Part shown: piece after piece, positions 25,706-34,950 of the stretch
How the letters are laid out: each line of letters starts with the position of its first letter
How positions within the stretch are numbered: the first letter of the stretch is position 1
Assembly (NCBI GenBank): GCA_025350105.1
Contig: JANXYJ010000181.1
Location: 1-64,000 of the forward strand
Reading direction: 5' to 3'
Origin: Terriglobia bacterium
Lineage (GTDB): Bacteria; Acidobacteriota; Terriglobia; Bryobacterales; Bryobacteraceae
Length of the DNA: 64,000 nucleotides
Position numbers and translations under genes: made by a program
The notes under the pieces: model-generated
Databases searched by the model: none
Told to the model about the DNA's origin: nothing
The model's input: the letters and a program-made list of their open reading frames with translations, nothing else

Positions 25706-26413
25706 ATGAATACCCGCACGCACAACGGCAACCAACTAAAGCAAGCAGCGGCCGAATTCGCCGCTTCGCTCGTCGAAGACGGAATGAAAGTGGGCTTGGG
25801 AACCGGGTCTACGGCGAGCTACGTAGTCGAAGCCCTAGGGAGACGTGTGGCTGCCGGGCTTCGCATCATCGGCGTGCCGACGTCCGAAAAGACGGCAGAG
25901 CAAGCGAAGAGCTTGCGGATTCCTCTCTCCGATTTAGGCACACACCCGCAATTGGATCTCACGATAGACGGCGCCGATGAAGTGCAGCCGGGCTCTTTGA
26001 ATGTCCTGAAAGGTTTAGGCGGAGCGCTCCTGCGAGAGAAGATTGTCGCGGCTGGCAGCGCGCGCCTGATCATCGTTGTGGACGAATCGAAAATCGTGAA
26101 GACGCTGGCGGAAAAGTCGCCGATTCCTGTGGAAGTGGTTCCGTTTGGCTGGCCAGCAACACAAGCAAAATTGCAAGCGCTGGGTTGCACACCGGCGCTC
26201 CGGGTAGGCGCGACCGGCGAAGTATTTGTGACGGACGGGGGCAACTATATTATCGACTGCGCGTTCGGCCCGGTTCATGATCCCGAAAAGTTGGACCGCG
26301 ACTTGAACAACGTGATTGGCTTGGTGGAGCATGGACTGTTCCTGGGTATGGTGACGTCGGTTGTCGTTGCCGGTAGCAACGGGATCGCAACGCTGCTTCC
26401 CGCCGGCGCATAA
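25706..26413 (+). CDS. rpiA: Ribose-5-phosphate isomerase A
   Basis: 235-residue enzyme of the pentose phosphate pathway. Family signatures: VGLGTGSTASYVVEAL (phosphate-binding loop), GVPTSEKTAEQAKSL, LDLTIDGADEV with the catalytic-region Asp residues, and LKGLGGALLREKIVA. The C-terminus has VTDGGNYIIDC and GLVEHGLFLGM. Start ATG 25706 lies just after the hairpin described above. Stand-alone gene, tail to tail with an acetyltransferase. Confidence 0.97.
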   Translation: MNTRTHNGNQLKQAAAEFAASLVEDGMKVGLGTGSTASYVVEALGRRVAAGLRIIGVPTSEKTAEQAKSLRIPLSDLGTHPQLDLTIDGADEVQPGSLNVLKGLGGALLREKIVAAGSARLIIVVDESKIVKTLAEKSPIPVEVVPFGWPATQAKLQALGCTPALRVGATGEVFVTDGGNYIIDCAFGPVHDPEKLDRDLNNVIGLVEHGLFLGMVTSVVVAGSNGIATLLPAGA

Positions 26414-26425
26414 ACGCCGTCAGGT

Positions 26426-27235
26426 TCACGGCAATCCCCACTTCACGCGCGTGTAGGCGATGCGAAAACCGTTCCGCTCCGCATTGCGTTGGGAGCCGCT
26501 TCCAGGAGCGGCACCCATCATGGCCAGGTGGCACCCTTGATTGACGGCATAACGGAGACGCGCATCGAGTAACGCCGACTGGGCTCCTTTTTTGCGAGCG
26601 TGCGGAATGGTGGATGCGCCCGCCAGAAGCGCCACGCCGTTGTGGATGCTGATGGAAGCGGCGGCCACAGGAGCGCCATCGATTTCGGCGAGGAACGCCT
26701 GGGTGTTGGTTTTTTGCACGATGGCGGCGCCAAGGTCCAGCAGGAATCCGGTGAGCCCGGGGGTTTCGGCCCAGCCTGCGGCCATGACCTGAGCCCAGAG
26801 CGAACGTTCGTCTTCGCGAATCACGCGCACCGGGATGCGCTGTTGGGTGGCGCTGAACGCATCGTCGCTGAATGCGTCTAGGCTCCGGTACATAACACTG
26901 GTGAGTTCCACGGGACGATAGCCACGTTCGACCAGTGTTGCGAAGAACTCAACGCCCGCGTGGGGACTCACTTCATGGAACACGGGAGCCTGTTTCTGTT
27001 TGAAGAATGCCTCGATCCGATCCAAATCCCGCGCCGTTACTGGCCCGAACATTCCCAGTCCAAATGTTTGGGTGACGGGTGACGACGGCCCGTCGTAGAC
27101 CACGTAGGCACCGGCAACGCGAATCGATGTGGCTCCGACTTCTGGTTGGATGATGGCCCTGGCATGGACAAAGCTTGTGCAACTGGCGCCCTCGGCTTGT
27201 TCTAAACGTGCTGAGAGTTCAAAATCCGCAAACAT
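26426..27235 (-). CDS. GNAT-family acetyltransferase
   Basis: 269 residues from ATG 27235, with a strong AAAGGAG seven bases upstream. The C-terminal half has the GNAT fold: FLAEIDGAPVAAASISIHNG (strand 4), then ASTIPHARKKGAQSALLDARL (acetyl-CoA loop in a degenerate form) and NGFRIAYTRVKW at the end. The N-terminal half (about 1-120) may be a second, inactive GNAT-like domain. Substrate unknown. A four-unit 18-nt repeat sits directly upstream of the ribosome binding site. Confidence 0.82.
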   Translation of the reverse strand: MFADFELSARLEQAEGASCTSFVHARAIIQPEVGATSIRVAGAYVVYDGPSSPVTQTFGLGMFGPVTARDLDRIEAFFKQKQAPVFHEVSPHAGVEFFATLVERGYRPVELTSVMYRSLDAFSDDAFSATQQRIPVRVIREDERSLWAQVMAAGWAETPGLTGFLLDLGAAIVQKTNTQAFLAEIDGAPVAAASISIHNGVALLAGASTIPHARKKGAQSALLDARLRYAVNQGCHLAMMGAAPGSGSQRNAERNGFRIAYTRVKWGLP

Positions 27236-27246
27236 GTTTCTCCTTT

Positions 27247-27318
27247 GTAGGTTGAAAGTGAAGTGTAGGTTAAAAGTGAAGTGTAGGTTGAAAGTGAAGT
27301 GTAGGTTGAAAGTGAGGA
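27247..27318. repeat. 18-nt tandem repeat, four units, upstream of the acetyltransferase
   Basis: Units at 27247, 27265, 27283 and 27301, consensus GTAGGTTGAAAGTGAAGT, differing at only a few positions. The array is in the 5' leader of the minus-strand acetyltransferase gene and ends at its AAAGGAG. In one frame it would encode repeated NLHFTF, but that frame is not needed for the gene. Confidence 0.9.
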
Positions 27319-27412
27319 ACGAATAGACACACGAAACCGCACGCGGCAAGTGTCGCAACGGTTGGCGGGGTTAGCGGGCGGCTGAGTGTTTCAAAGGCGC
27401 AGGGTGATTATA

Positions 27413-27793
27413 TCAATGCTGGCTCAGGCTGAGCAGGTTGCCATCGGGATCCTTGAACCAGGCCACCCGCGCGCCGCCTGGGGCATCCCAAATGCCAAAG
27501 GCGTCCTGGGTCATGAACGAATAGCGTTCAAACACAACGCCGGCCTGAGTGAGCACCTGCACCGTGGCGGCCGCATCGGGTACTTGCCAGCCCAGCACGG
27601 TGTAGGGGGCGGGCGAAATCTGTTCCGCAACGGCCACGCGCAAGGGCGTGCCGTGAGCGTCGAACACCAACGCAAAATTATCTTCGGAGATGAACTTCAG
27701 CCCCAGCACATCGCGATAAAATGCTTTGGCCTTGGCCGCATTGGTGGTGGTCACAAAGGCCATCAGTTGGGCGGCGGCAAGCGCGTCTGGCAT
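27413..27793 (-). CDS. VOC (glyoxalase/bleomycin-resistance fold) protein
   Basis: 126 residues, one VOC domain: AFVTTTNAAKAKAFYRDVLGLKF at the start, central FALVFDAHGTPLRVA, and C-terminal VAWFKDPDGNLLSLSQH. The end motif is typical of lactoylglutathione-lyase-like proteins. Metal ligands are not fully conserved, so the reaction is unknown. It stands alone, 56 nt downstream of the giant gene at 27850. Confidence 0.9.
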   Translation of the reverse strand: MPDALAAAQLMAFVTTTNAAKAKAFYRDVLGLKFISEDNFALVFDAHGTPLRVAVAEQISPAPYTVLGWQVPDAAATVQVLTQAGVVFERYSFMTQDAFGIWDAPGGARVAWFKDPDGNLLSLSQH

Positions 27794-27849
27794 GCGGTGA
27801 TTGTAGCAAATTCATCCCGATCTAACCCGCGCTGGTTAAGGCAATGCCA

Positions 27850-30800
27850 TTACTGCCCAGCGGCGACGTTTTGGATTTCGGCGGTGGAGAGCACGCGGCC
27901 ATAGACGCGCACGTCATCAATGCTGCCGTTGAAAGCGAACCATTGATTGTCGGGGGTGGCGCCGACGGCCAGGTTGTAAGCGGAGTCGTCCACGATGCTG
28001 CCGGTTGCCGCGATTTGCGAAGAGTACGCCACTTCGACACCGTTTTTGTAGATGTGGACTTGGCGGTCGCCGGCGTCATCGTAAGTGATGGCCCAATGAA
28101 TCCAGACGCCGAGCGCGTAGGTGCCAACCACGGAGGTGCTTTGGGCGGCGCCATCGGCATTGACGGCTGCATTCACGATGAAGGGATCGCTGTTGGTGGA
28201 CGAGCCAAAATACAAGGTCTTTTGAACGCTGCTGCCGCTGCCTTTTTCAATGATGGGGCCGAGATTGTGGCCGGGTTCGGCGGCGGCGTAGACCCAGGCA
28301 GTATAAGTGAAAGTCTTCAGGCCGTTCAAGGCGCCGGGTTTGCCGATCACCACCTGATCGGTTTGGCCGTTGAATGCCAGTGCGCCGGCGAGTTTGCCGG
28401 AGGTCCATACGGGACCGTTGACGGAGGCGTTGTTGCCTTGACCAGAGGAATCGGCCGCGACGGTGCCGGAGCCATCATCGAAAGTCCAACGGCCGAGCAA
28501 GCCCGCGCCACCACCACCGCCGCCTGCGCTGGCGGTGGTGAAGCTCCAGGTTGAGGTAGTGCCGAGCGTGAGTCCGCCGGGATCGGCTACGGAGCCTGCA
28601 ACAGTAACGGTGTAATTTGTCGCGGCCGTTAAGGCGGACGACGGGGTGAGCGTAGCGGTTGCGCCGGAGACGTTGATAGACGCGGCAACGTTCGATGATG
28701 CACCGGCGGCCCGCAGTGAGAATGTCGACGAAGAGAAGCTGGCGGCGTTCATGGAGCGATCGAAAGTAACGGCGACGTTGGTGCTGGTAGAAACGCCGGT
28801 GGCGCCGGAGGCCGGCGAGCGGCTGATGATGACCGGCGGGGTGGGCGCGGAGGCGGTGGTGAATATCCACGATGAGTCGCTGCCCAAGGCGATGCCGTTA
28901 GTGTCGGTAACGCTGCCGGAGACAAAAACGGTGTAGCTGGTGGCAGCAGCCAAGGCGGACGACGGCGTGAGTGTAGCGGTGGCACCGGAAACACTGATGG
29001 ACGCAGAAACGCCGGAGGACGAACCGTTGGGAGTGAGCGAGAAAGTAGACGATGAAAACGACGAACTGCTCATCGCGCGGGAGAACGTCACGCTGATGTT
29101 GGTGCTGGTGGAGATGCCGCTGGCTCCCGATGCCGGTGCACGATTGGTGATGGTGGGCGGGGTGGCCGCAGCGGCGGTGGTGAAGCTCCAACTGTTGTCA
29201 CTGCCCAAGGCGACGCCGTTGGTGTCGGTGACGCTGCCGGAGACGGTGGCGGTGTAGGTGGTTCCAGAAGCCAGCGCGGAGGACGGCGTAAGTGTGGCAG
29301 TGGAGCCCGACACACTGATGGACGCGGAGACGGAGGAGGAGGAACCGTTCGGCGTCAAAAAGAATGTGGAGGAGAAGAAGGAAGAACTGCTCATCGCGCG
29401 TGAGAAGGTGGCGGTTATGTTGGTGCTGGTGGCGACGCCGCTGGCACCCGAGGTGGGCGAGACCCGCGTGATGGTGGGAGGTTGAACCGAGGTTCCGTAG
29501 CTGGCCACGTAGGAGCCGCTGTTGGCCGCGAAAGTGACATAGTTGACGCCTTTAATGGTCTGCGAAGAGTAACTGACGCTGCTGCCGTTTTGCGTGAGCG
29601 AAGTGAGTGGTCCGGTGGCGGAGGTGCTGGGGAGCATAGCCTGCAGGCCGTTGGCGCCCGAGGCGGCGCTGATGGAAAAAGACAACTGATTGCCGCTGAA
29701 GTTTAGCGATCCAAACGATGAGCCGTTGCGGCCATCGAGCCAGGTAAGCAACTGGCGGGCGGTGATGACGGGCACTCCGCGGGCTTTCGCCGCATTGGCT
29801 GCGCCGACGGCGATGGGCGTATTCCAACTGGCATCGGTGTGAACCAGCGAAGTGAGGATGGCGTAGTAGCCGTTGGAGCCTACGGCGTTATCGAGGACCG
29901 TGTTCTCCCAGGCGGGATGCTGTTGGCCGGTCTCATCGGAAAGATGGGTGGCGGCCTGATAGATGTCCAGAAGCGTGCCGTTGACTTGCGCAAAGCGCAT
30001 CACCATGCCGGAGCCGGTCATGAAGCCAGGGGTGGCGGAGTATTGTTGATACGGCATCTGCTCAAGCGTCAGGTCCATGCGAATGCCGTGGGTGAGTTCG
30101 GATTCAGCGGGAGCGGTATAGTCAGTCCCCCAGGTGCCCGCGTGAATGCGCGTGGTGGCGCTAGGCGAAAGGCCAGGGTATTGGGTTCGCAGTTGGCCCA
30201 GCAAATTGGTGAAGTCAGTGTCGATTTGCGCGCGGGTGCAATAAGTACAACTGAGGCGCGGATGCAGGGCGATCTCAAAGCCTTGCGACTGATAGTTGTT
30301 GGCGGCGGAAGCGGTGAGGGGTTCGCCGGGGTAGACGTAGGAGGTGCCGCGTATGCAGGTCCAATTGTCGAGTGAGCAGGACGGGCTGAGCGCGGCCAGG
30401 GCGTCGAAGCGGCCGGCAGTGCCGCCCAAGGCGTGATCGTCACCGGTCATCACCATGATGGCTTTGTTGTTGTTGGGGAAATACCAGAAGCGCGGCAAGG
30501 GCTTCTTACGGGCGTTCATGGAGAGAATCAGATTGGCAAGCAGGCGCTGCTGTTCATCGGCCTGAGGGATGGCCATGCGGCTGTTGTCGACCCAACCGAC
30601 GAAGGGATTCCAGGCCATGGCCAATCCACCGGAAGCACGCGCAACGGTATACCAAGCGGGGTTACCTTGATGGGAGTAAACCACGGAACGCGCCAAATCG
30701 TAAGTAAAAGCCGCGATTTGACCGGAGCCCGAACTGCGCAGAGTGACGGCGGGGCTGGCGGTGGGGCTGCTGGAATTGTTGTACAGCGTGGCCACGACGG

Positions 30801-31281
30801 TAGCGTTGACGTTGGAGTAGAGATCCGCCGTGCCGTGAAACTGAATGGTTTGACTGACGATGCCCGCGCCAGGGCCTGTGGAGTTCACCGCCAGATATGC
30901 GTCCGACAACGTGGAACCAAAACTGGACAGGCCGATGAGGCTGGCCAATTGTTTATCGGGGCGCATGGCGATGAGGTTGCCGCCGGCGCTGACGTAGTTC
31001 GAAAACATTTGCGCCTGACTGGAGCTGAGCGGCATATCGCCCAGAATGACGACGTCATAAGAACTGAGGGTGCTGGAAGAGACGCTGGAGAGATCGGCCA
31101 CGGCGAACTCATTGAAGCCTTCGGTTCGCAGGATCTCCGCGTAATAACGGCCGAAGGGGTTGGAGCTACCCGCGACGACCAGAATGGGTCCGCCCGGGCC
31201 CTGATCCACTTGCGCATACAGCGCGGTTCCTAGAACAGTGGCAGCGACGAGTGCGCGGAGCGGATTTGCCAAATACGACAT
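27850..31281 (-). CDS. Giant secreted protein: deacetylase-like domain, three Ig-like repeats, LamG
   Basis: 1143 residues with a signal peptide (about 1-23, VLGTALYAQ). Order: a ThuA/GATase-like alpha/beta domain (about 30-270, ILVVAGSSNPFGRYYAEIL, YDVVILGDMP), then a polysaccharide-deacetylase-like segment with AIMVMTGDDHALGG, FEIALHPRLSC and TRIHAGTWGTDY. A linker leads to three Big_5-type Ig repeats of about 100 residues, each with STNI.(V/A)TFSRAMSSSSF and ATLTPSSAL, and a Gly-run. A C-terminal LamG/concanavalin domain (LLGRWTFDDGSGTVAADSSG) follows. The three Ig repeats are also similar at DNA level (29485-28545). Probably acts on or binds extracellular polysaccharide; no catalytic proof. 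Confidence 0.8.
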   Translation of the reverse strand: MSYLANPLRALVAATVLGTALYAQVDQGPGGPILVVAGSSNPFGRYYAEILRTEGFNEFAVADLSSVSSSTLSSYDVVILGDMPLSSSQAQMFSNYVSAGGNLIAMRPDKQLASLIGLSSFGSTLSDAYLAVNSTGPGAGIVSQTIQFHGTADLYSNVNATVVATLYNNSSSPTASPAVTLRSSGSGQIAAFTYDLARSVVYSHQGNPAWYTVARASGGLAMAWNPFVGWVDNSRMAIPQADEQQRLLANLILSMNARKKPLPRFWYFPNNNKAIMVMTGDDHALGGTAGRFDALAALSPSCSLDNWTCIRGTSYVYPGEPLTASAANNYQSQGFEIALHPRLSCTYCTRAQIDTDFTNLLGQLRTQYPGLSPSATTRIHAGTWGTDYTAPAESELTHGIRMDLTLEQMPYQQYSATPGFMTGSGMVMRFAQVNGTLLDIYQAATHLSDETGQQHPAWENTVLDNAVGSNGYYAILTSLVHTDASWNTPIAVGAANAAKARGVPVITARQLLTWLDGRNGSSFGSLNFSGNQLSFSISAASGANGLQAMLPSTSATGPLTSLTQNGSSVSYSSQTIKGVNYVTFAANSGSYVASYGTSVQPPTITRVSPTSGASGVATSTNITATFSRAMSSSSFFSSTFFLTPNGSSSSVSASISVSGSTATLTPSSALASGTTYTATVSGSVTDTNGVALGSDNSWSFTTAAAATPPTITNRAPASGASGISTSTNISVTFSRAMSSSSFSSSTFSLTPNGSSSGVSASISVSGATATLTPSSALAAATSYTVFVSGSVTDTNGIALGSDSSWIFTTASAPTPPVIISRSPASGATGVSTSTNVAVTFDRSMNAASFSSSTFSLRAAGASSNVAASINVSGATATLTPSSALTAATNYTVTVAGSVADPGGLTLGTTSTWSFTTASAGGGGGGAGLLGRWTFDDGSGTVAADSSGQGNNASVNGPVWTSGKLAGALAFNGQTDQVVIGKPGALNGLKTFTYTAWVYAAAEPGHNLGPIIEKGSGSSVQKTLYFGSSTNSDPFIVNAAVNADGAAQSTSVVGTYALGVWIHWAITYDDAGDRQVHIYKNGVEVAYSSQIAATGSIVDDSAYNLAVGATPDNQWFAFNGSIDDVRVYGRVLSTAEIQNVAAGQ

Positions 31282-31353
31282 CGAAACGTAACCAAGCTTT
31301 CTCCCTCCGCTGGTGGACAGTATACACCGCGGCGGGTTTGTGTTGGTCCGGGT

Positions 31354-32637
31354 CTATTTGGTGGGGGTGTTCCAGGACGCTGCGGCTTTGGTATCGCCGG
31401 CAACCGAGTACAGGGCTTTGGTGTTGCGGGTTTTCTGGAATTCTTCCAGCGTCTGGCCACGCATTGCCGCGTAAATGTGAAGATTGGAAACACCGATGAC
31501 GGCGCCGAGTTTCTCCAGGCCGAAGAAGATAACGCCGTAGTGGATCAGCGAGCGCCAATCACGGCGGCGAAGCATGTCGCGTTCGGGTTCGGTGAGGCCG
31601 TGTTCTTCAAAAGACGCTTCGGGTTCTTCCAGGAATTTTTTGCGATGGGCCGGCTTGGTCATGTCATGTAAATAGGAGTTGAGCCGGAAGGTTTTCACGC
31701 TGGACTGCAGAGTGAATGGGTAGGTGCCGGCCAGTTCCTCGATGCCTTTTAGCTGGCTTTCGGCGCTGGAGTGAACGGGCAGGCCGTCGCCCGCTTGGGT
31801 TTCATTTTCATAGATGGCGGTGCCGATGCCGGTCATGCTGGGGAGGTAGTAGCTTTGGTGAATTTTTCGGATGTTGGCGGAAAGAGCCCCGCGCATGATC
31901 AACCACATGATGATCTCGCTGCCCTCCATGCCGCCGAGTTTCGCGTAGTCGGCGTGGGTGAGCTCAGTGAGGCGGACGGGATCCTTTTCAATCAGGTCCA
32001 TGAACTGGGCGTCCCAGGGGGTATTGTTGAAGCCGGCGCGTTCACCGTGAACCTGATGCGAAAGGCCGCCGGTGCCGACGATGACCACGCGAAGATCTTC
32101 GGGATAACTTTCGATGGCTTTGCGCAAAGCCTGGCCCAGCTTGTAACAACGGCGAGCGGTGGGGATGGGGAATTGCAGCACGCCCACTTGCAGGGGAACG
32201 ATGGCGGCTGGCCAGCCATCTTCAGTATGCGGCAGCATCACCGAAAGGGGCGAGAAGCAGCCGTGATCGAGCGGGCGGTTTTGGAAGAAAGACAGGTCGA
32301 ATTCGTCGGCCATCAAAGAATGGCCGATGTGTTGCGCCAGCGCCGAATGGCCTTTGATGGGAGGCAGCGCGCGCGGGCCACCGCCTTCGTCAGCCACCGC
32401 GTAGGACTCTCCGATGCCCAGCACAAAGGGCGAGTAGTGATCGAAAAAGAAAGAGGTGACGTGATCGTTGAAGATCATGAACATGACGTCGGGTTTCTTT
32501 TCCGCCAGCCAGCGGGCGACGGGGGCAAAACCTTCAAAGATGGGAGCCCAAGCGGGATCGTTCTGTTTGTGCGCGTCCAGCGCAAAACCGATGGTTGGGG
32601 TGTGAGCACTAGCGATAGCGCCGATGATTTTGGCCAT
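31354..32637 (-). CDS. Gallate dioxygenase (fused LigB-LigA type)
   Basis: 427 residues. The LigB-like extradiol dioxygenase domain (1-280) has His12 (ASAHTP) and His59 (FNDHV), with a glutamate in GGMEGSEII, the expected Fe(II) ligands. The LigA-like domain follows (about 300-420) with FRLNSYLHDMTKPAHRKKFLEEPEA and RDMLRRRDWRSLIHYGVIFF. Protocatechuate 4,5-dioxygenase has these as two subunits; the fusion and length fit gallate dioxygenase. It opens the ring of gallate or a related catechol, and suggests use of plant phenolics. No other ring-cleavage pathway gene is adjacent. Confidence 0.9.
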   Translation of the reverse strand: MAKIIGAIASAHTPTIGFALDAHKQNDPAWAPIFEGFAPVARWLAEKKPDVMFMIFNDHVTSFFFDHYSPFVLGIGESYAVADEGGGPRALPPIKGHSALAQHIGHSLMADEFDLSFFQNRPLDHGCFSPLSVMLPHTEDGWPAAIVPLQVGVLQFPIPTARRCYKLGQALRKAIESYPEDLRVVIVGTGGLSHQVHGERAGFNNTPWDAQFMDLIEKDPVRLTELTHADYAKLGGMEGSEIIMWLIMRGALSANIRKIHQSYYLPSMTGIGTAIYENETQAGDGLPVHSSAESQLKGIEELAGTYPFTLQSSVKTFRLNSYLHDMTKPAHRKKFLEEPEASFEEHGLTEPERDMLRRRDWRSLIHYGVIFFGLEKLGAVIGVSNLHIYAAMRGQTLEEFQKTRNTKALYSVAGDTKAAASWNTPTK

Positions 32638-32674
32638 GGATTCTCTTTATTGGAACACATGCGTGGGCACGTCT

Positions 32675-32690
32675 CGGGTCTGGAGACCCG
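32675..32690. repeat. Palindromic element CGGGTCT..AGACCCG
   Basis: A 7-bp perfect stem with a GG loop in the gap after the 23S methyltransferase gene, followed by ACTACTAGC. It resembles the GTAGCTC...GACCGGAG elements at 48144-48235 and 51138-51203, and is probably a diverged member of the same dispersed family. Confidence 0.5.
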
Positions 32691-32707
32691 AACTACTAGC
32701 GTCGCGC

Positions 32708-33922
32708 TTACGCTTTGCGCGACAAGTGCACCACGGTTTCCAGATGATAGGTTTGGGGAAACAGATCCACCAGCACCATCCGTTCGATTTTGTAATTCGC
32801 CAACGATTGTAAATCGCGGGCGAGCGTGGCGGGGTCACAAGAAACGACGGTGATGCGCGGCGGGGCGAGCCTTTCGAGCTGAGCGGTGACGGATTTTCCC
32901 AAACCAGCGCGCGGCGGATCGGCGATGACGAAATCGGGCGCCGTCTTTAGTTCCCGTAGAAAATCCTCCACGCGATCGCGGTAGATGGAGATGTTGGAGA
33001 GACCGGCGCGTTCCTCATTCACTTCGAGGTCACGTGCCGCGCCGCTGCCTGATTCTACCGCCGTGACCTTCTTGAATCGCTTGGCCAGGGGAATTGCGAA
33101 CAAGCCGACGCCGGCGTATAGATCGAGCGCCGAGGTTCCGGAGACATCGCCCAACACTTCGTGGAGCAGAGGCTCGATTAGAAAACGGTTCACTTGAAAG
33201 AAGGACTGCGGGCTGACGCGGAATAATCCTTCCGCGGTTTTATAGTCGACGGCGACCACGGATTCGCACCAATCGTAAAACATTTTGGCCACGGGGCGAT
33301 CCGCCTCCAGAACATTTACCTGGACGTGTGTTTCATTGGTAAAGAGTTCGAGCGAATGCACGAAGCGCGGGAATTTGCCGTCATGCAGGCGGGCGCGCAT
33401 GGCGGTGATGGCCTGGTTCAGGCGCGGCGAGGAGATGGGGCATTCGCCAGTAAGCGGAACAAACTTGTGCGAACGGGCGGCGAGGAAGCCCAACTGGCCG
33501 TTGTCGATTCGCAGTTGGACGCGATTGCGGTAGCCGAAGGGTTCGGCGTATAGGGTGGCGATTTCGCCGGTATAGTCAATCTTGCCGACGCGGCGCAGTT
33601 GTTCACGTAGAATTTCGACCTTGCGCGCCAACTGGAATTCATACGGTGCGTATTGATAGTTGCAGCCGCCGCAGTGAGCGAAGATGGGACAGGCAGGTTC
33701 GATGCGCTCCGGCGAAGGAGTGGTGACTTCGAGGAGATCGGAGCGAACGTCATCCCCCAGCGTGACGCGGGCGGTTTCGCCGGGCATGATGAACGGGGCC
33801 AAAACAACTTTGCCGTCCACTCTGCCTAATGCGTCGCCGCCGTAAACCCATTTCTCAAAGGTGACGGATGCCTCCGCGGCGACGGGTAGTACTTGGTTTA
33901 CGATAGAACTTTCCCCACTCAT
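32708..33922 (-). CDS. 23S rRNA (uracil-5-)-methyltransferase, RlmD/RumA type
   Basis: 404 residues. An N-terminal TRAM-like OB fold is followed by cysteines fitting a [4Fe-4S] cluster (Cys78, Cys84, Cys87, Cys161), as in RumA. The SAM-binding domain has LDLYAGVGLFAIPLA and DPPRAGLG. The nucleophile is Cys362 in VSCDPATLARD. It makes m5U in RNA, most likely 23S rRNA. The ATG at 33922 overlaps that of the divergent trpS gene. An earlier start is not available. Confidence 0.92.
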   Translation of the reverse strand: MSGESSIVNQVLPVAAEASVTFEKWVYGGDALGRVDGKVVLAPFIMPGETARVTLGDDVRSDLLEVTTPSPERIEPACPIFAHCGGCNYQYAPYEFQLARKVEILREQLRRVGKIDYTGEIATLYAEPFGYRNRVQLRIDNGQLGFLAARSHKFVPLTGECPISSPRLNQAITAMRARLHDGKFPRFVHSLELFTNETHVQVNVLEADRPVAKMFYDWCESVVAVDYKTAEGLFRVSPQSFFQVNRFLIEPLLHEVLGDVSGTSALDLYAGVGLFAIPLAKRFKKVTAVESGSGAARDLEVNEERAGLSNISIYRDRVEDFLRELKTAPDFVIADPPRAGLGKSVTAQLERLAPPRITVVSCDPATLARDLQSLANYKIERMVLVDLFPQTYHLETVVHLSRKA

Positions 33923-34946
33923 GAACTCACAAGTCCCTTCAACATCCGTACGAGAACCTGGAAAAGCCAGGGTCCTCTCCGGGATTCAGCCGACGGGCAG
34001 TCCGCACATCGGAAACTATTTAGGCGCACTCAAGAACTGGGCGCACATCCAGTATGACTACGACAGTATCTACTGTATCGTTGATTTGCATGCGATAACC
34101 GTCTACCAGAATCCGGCGGAGTTGCGCGCCAAGATTGAAGAGCTGGCGGGAATGCTGCTGGCGATTGGAATTGACCCCAAACATTCAGCACTAGTGGTGC
34201 AATCGTCGATTCCGCAACATGCGGAGCTGGCCTGGATGCTGACGTGCGTCACTCCGATTGGCTGGCTGGAACGCATGACGCAGTTCAAGGCGAAGTCACA
34301 AGCACAGGAGACGATTGGCGATGGACTGCTGCAGTATCCGGTGTTGATGGCCGCGGACATTTTGCTGTATCAGGCCAACATTGTGCCGGTGGGTGACGAT
34401 CAGACGCAACATTTGGAACTGGCCCGCGACATTGCACAGCGCTTCAACTCACTTTACGGGGACACGTTTGCGATGCCGGCGACGCGGTTGCCCAGTGTGG
34501 GTGCGCGCATCATGGGTCTGGACGATCCGGAAAAAAAGATGAGCAAGAGCACGGCGGGGACTGCGCATGCGATCAGTTTGCTGGATAAGCCAACGGACAT
34601 TCGCAAGAAGATTATGCGCGCGACCACGGATTCCAACCCTGCCGTGGACTACGAAACCATGGGTGCGGGTGTGCGGAATCTATTGACGATCTATCAGGCT
34701 TTTTCGGGGCGAAATGATGCCGAGACGCGCGCGTATTTCGAAGGGATGCGCTACGGCGATCTGAAAAAGAACGTCGCTGAAGCGGTGGTGGCCGCAATTG
34801 AACCGATTCAAAAGCGCTATGAGGAGATCATGGCGGAGCCTGGATTTGTGGCAAAGGTGCTGGCGAACGGTGCCGAACGCGTGACGCCGCTGGCGCAGGA
34901 CACGGTGGACAAGGCGAAGCGGGCAATGGGGCTGTGGACGGCGTAG
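33921..34946 (+). CDS. trpS: Tryptophanyl-tRNA synthetase
   Basis: 341-residue class I aminoacyl-tRNA synthetase. Signatures: RVLSGIQPTGSPHIGNYLGAL (HIGN at 29-32), VPVGDDQTQHLELARDIA, and EKKMSKS near residue 205. The C-terminal domain ends with VTPLAQDTVDKAKRAMGLW. The first ATG (33921) lies inside a TCATGA palindrome shared with the opposite gene's start; the 15 residues before RVLSGIQ are not conserved in the family. No ribosome binding site is visible ahead of it. Confidence 0.97.
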   Translation: MNSQVPSTSVREPGKARVLSGIQPTGSPHIGNYLGALKNWAHIQYDYDSIYCIVDLHAITVYQNPAELRAKIEELAGMLLAIGIDPKHSALVVQSSIPQHAELAWMLTCVTPIGWLERMTQFKAKSQAQETIGDGLLQYPVLMAADILLYQANIVPVGDDQTQHLELARDIAQRFNSLYGDTFAMPATRLPSVGARIMGLDDPEKKMSKSTAGTAHAISLLDKPTDIRKKIMRATTDSNPAVDYETMGAGVRNLLTIYQAFSGRNDAETRAYFEGMRYGDLKKNVAEAVVAAIEPIQKRYEEIMAEPGFVAKVLANGAERVTPLAQDTVDKAKRAMGLWTA

Positions 34947-34950
34947 ACAC

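Noticed and set aside
27247-27318. CRISPR array
   Set aside because: Units are contiguous with no spacers and no cas genes are nearby; the same holds for the other tandem repeats.
27236-27358. N-terminal extension of the acetyltransferase with repeated NLHFTF
   Set aside because: The repeat is in the leader; a strong ribosome binding site lies before ATG 27235.
32675-32722. Terminator of the rRNA methyltransferase gene
   Set aside because: Two hairpin-forming palindromes are present but neither has a U run; the first fits dispersed family A better.
31771-32853. Open frame of 360 codons on the plus strand
   Set aside because: Antisense to gallate dioxygenase, which carries all its metal ligands.
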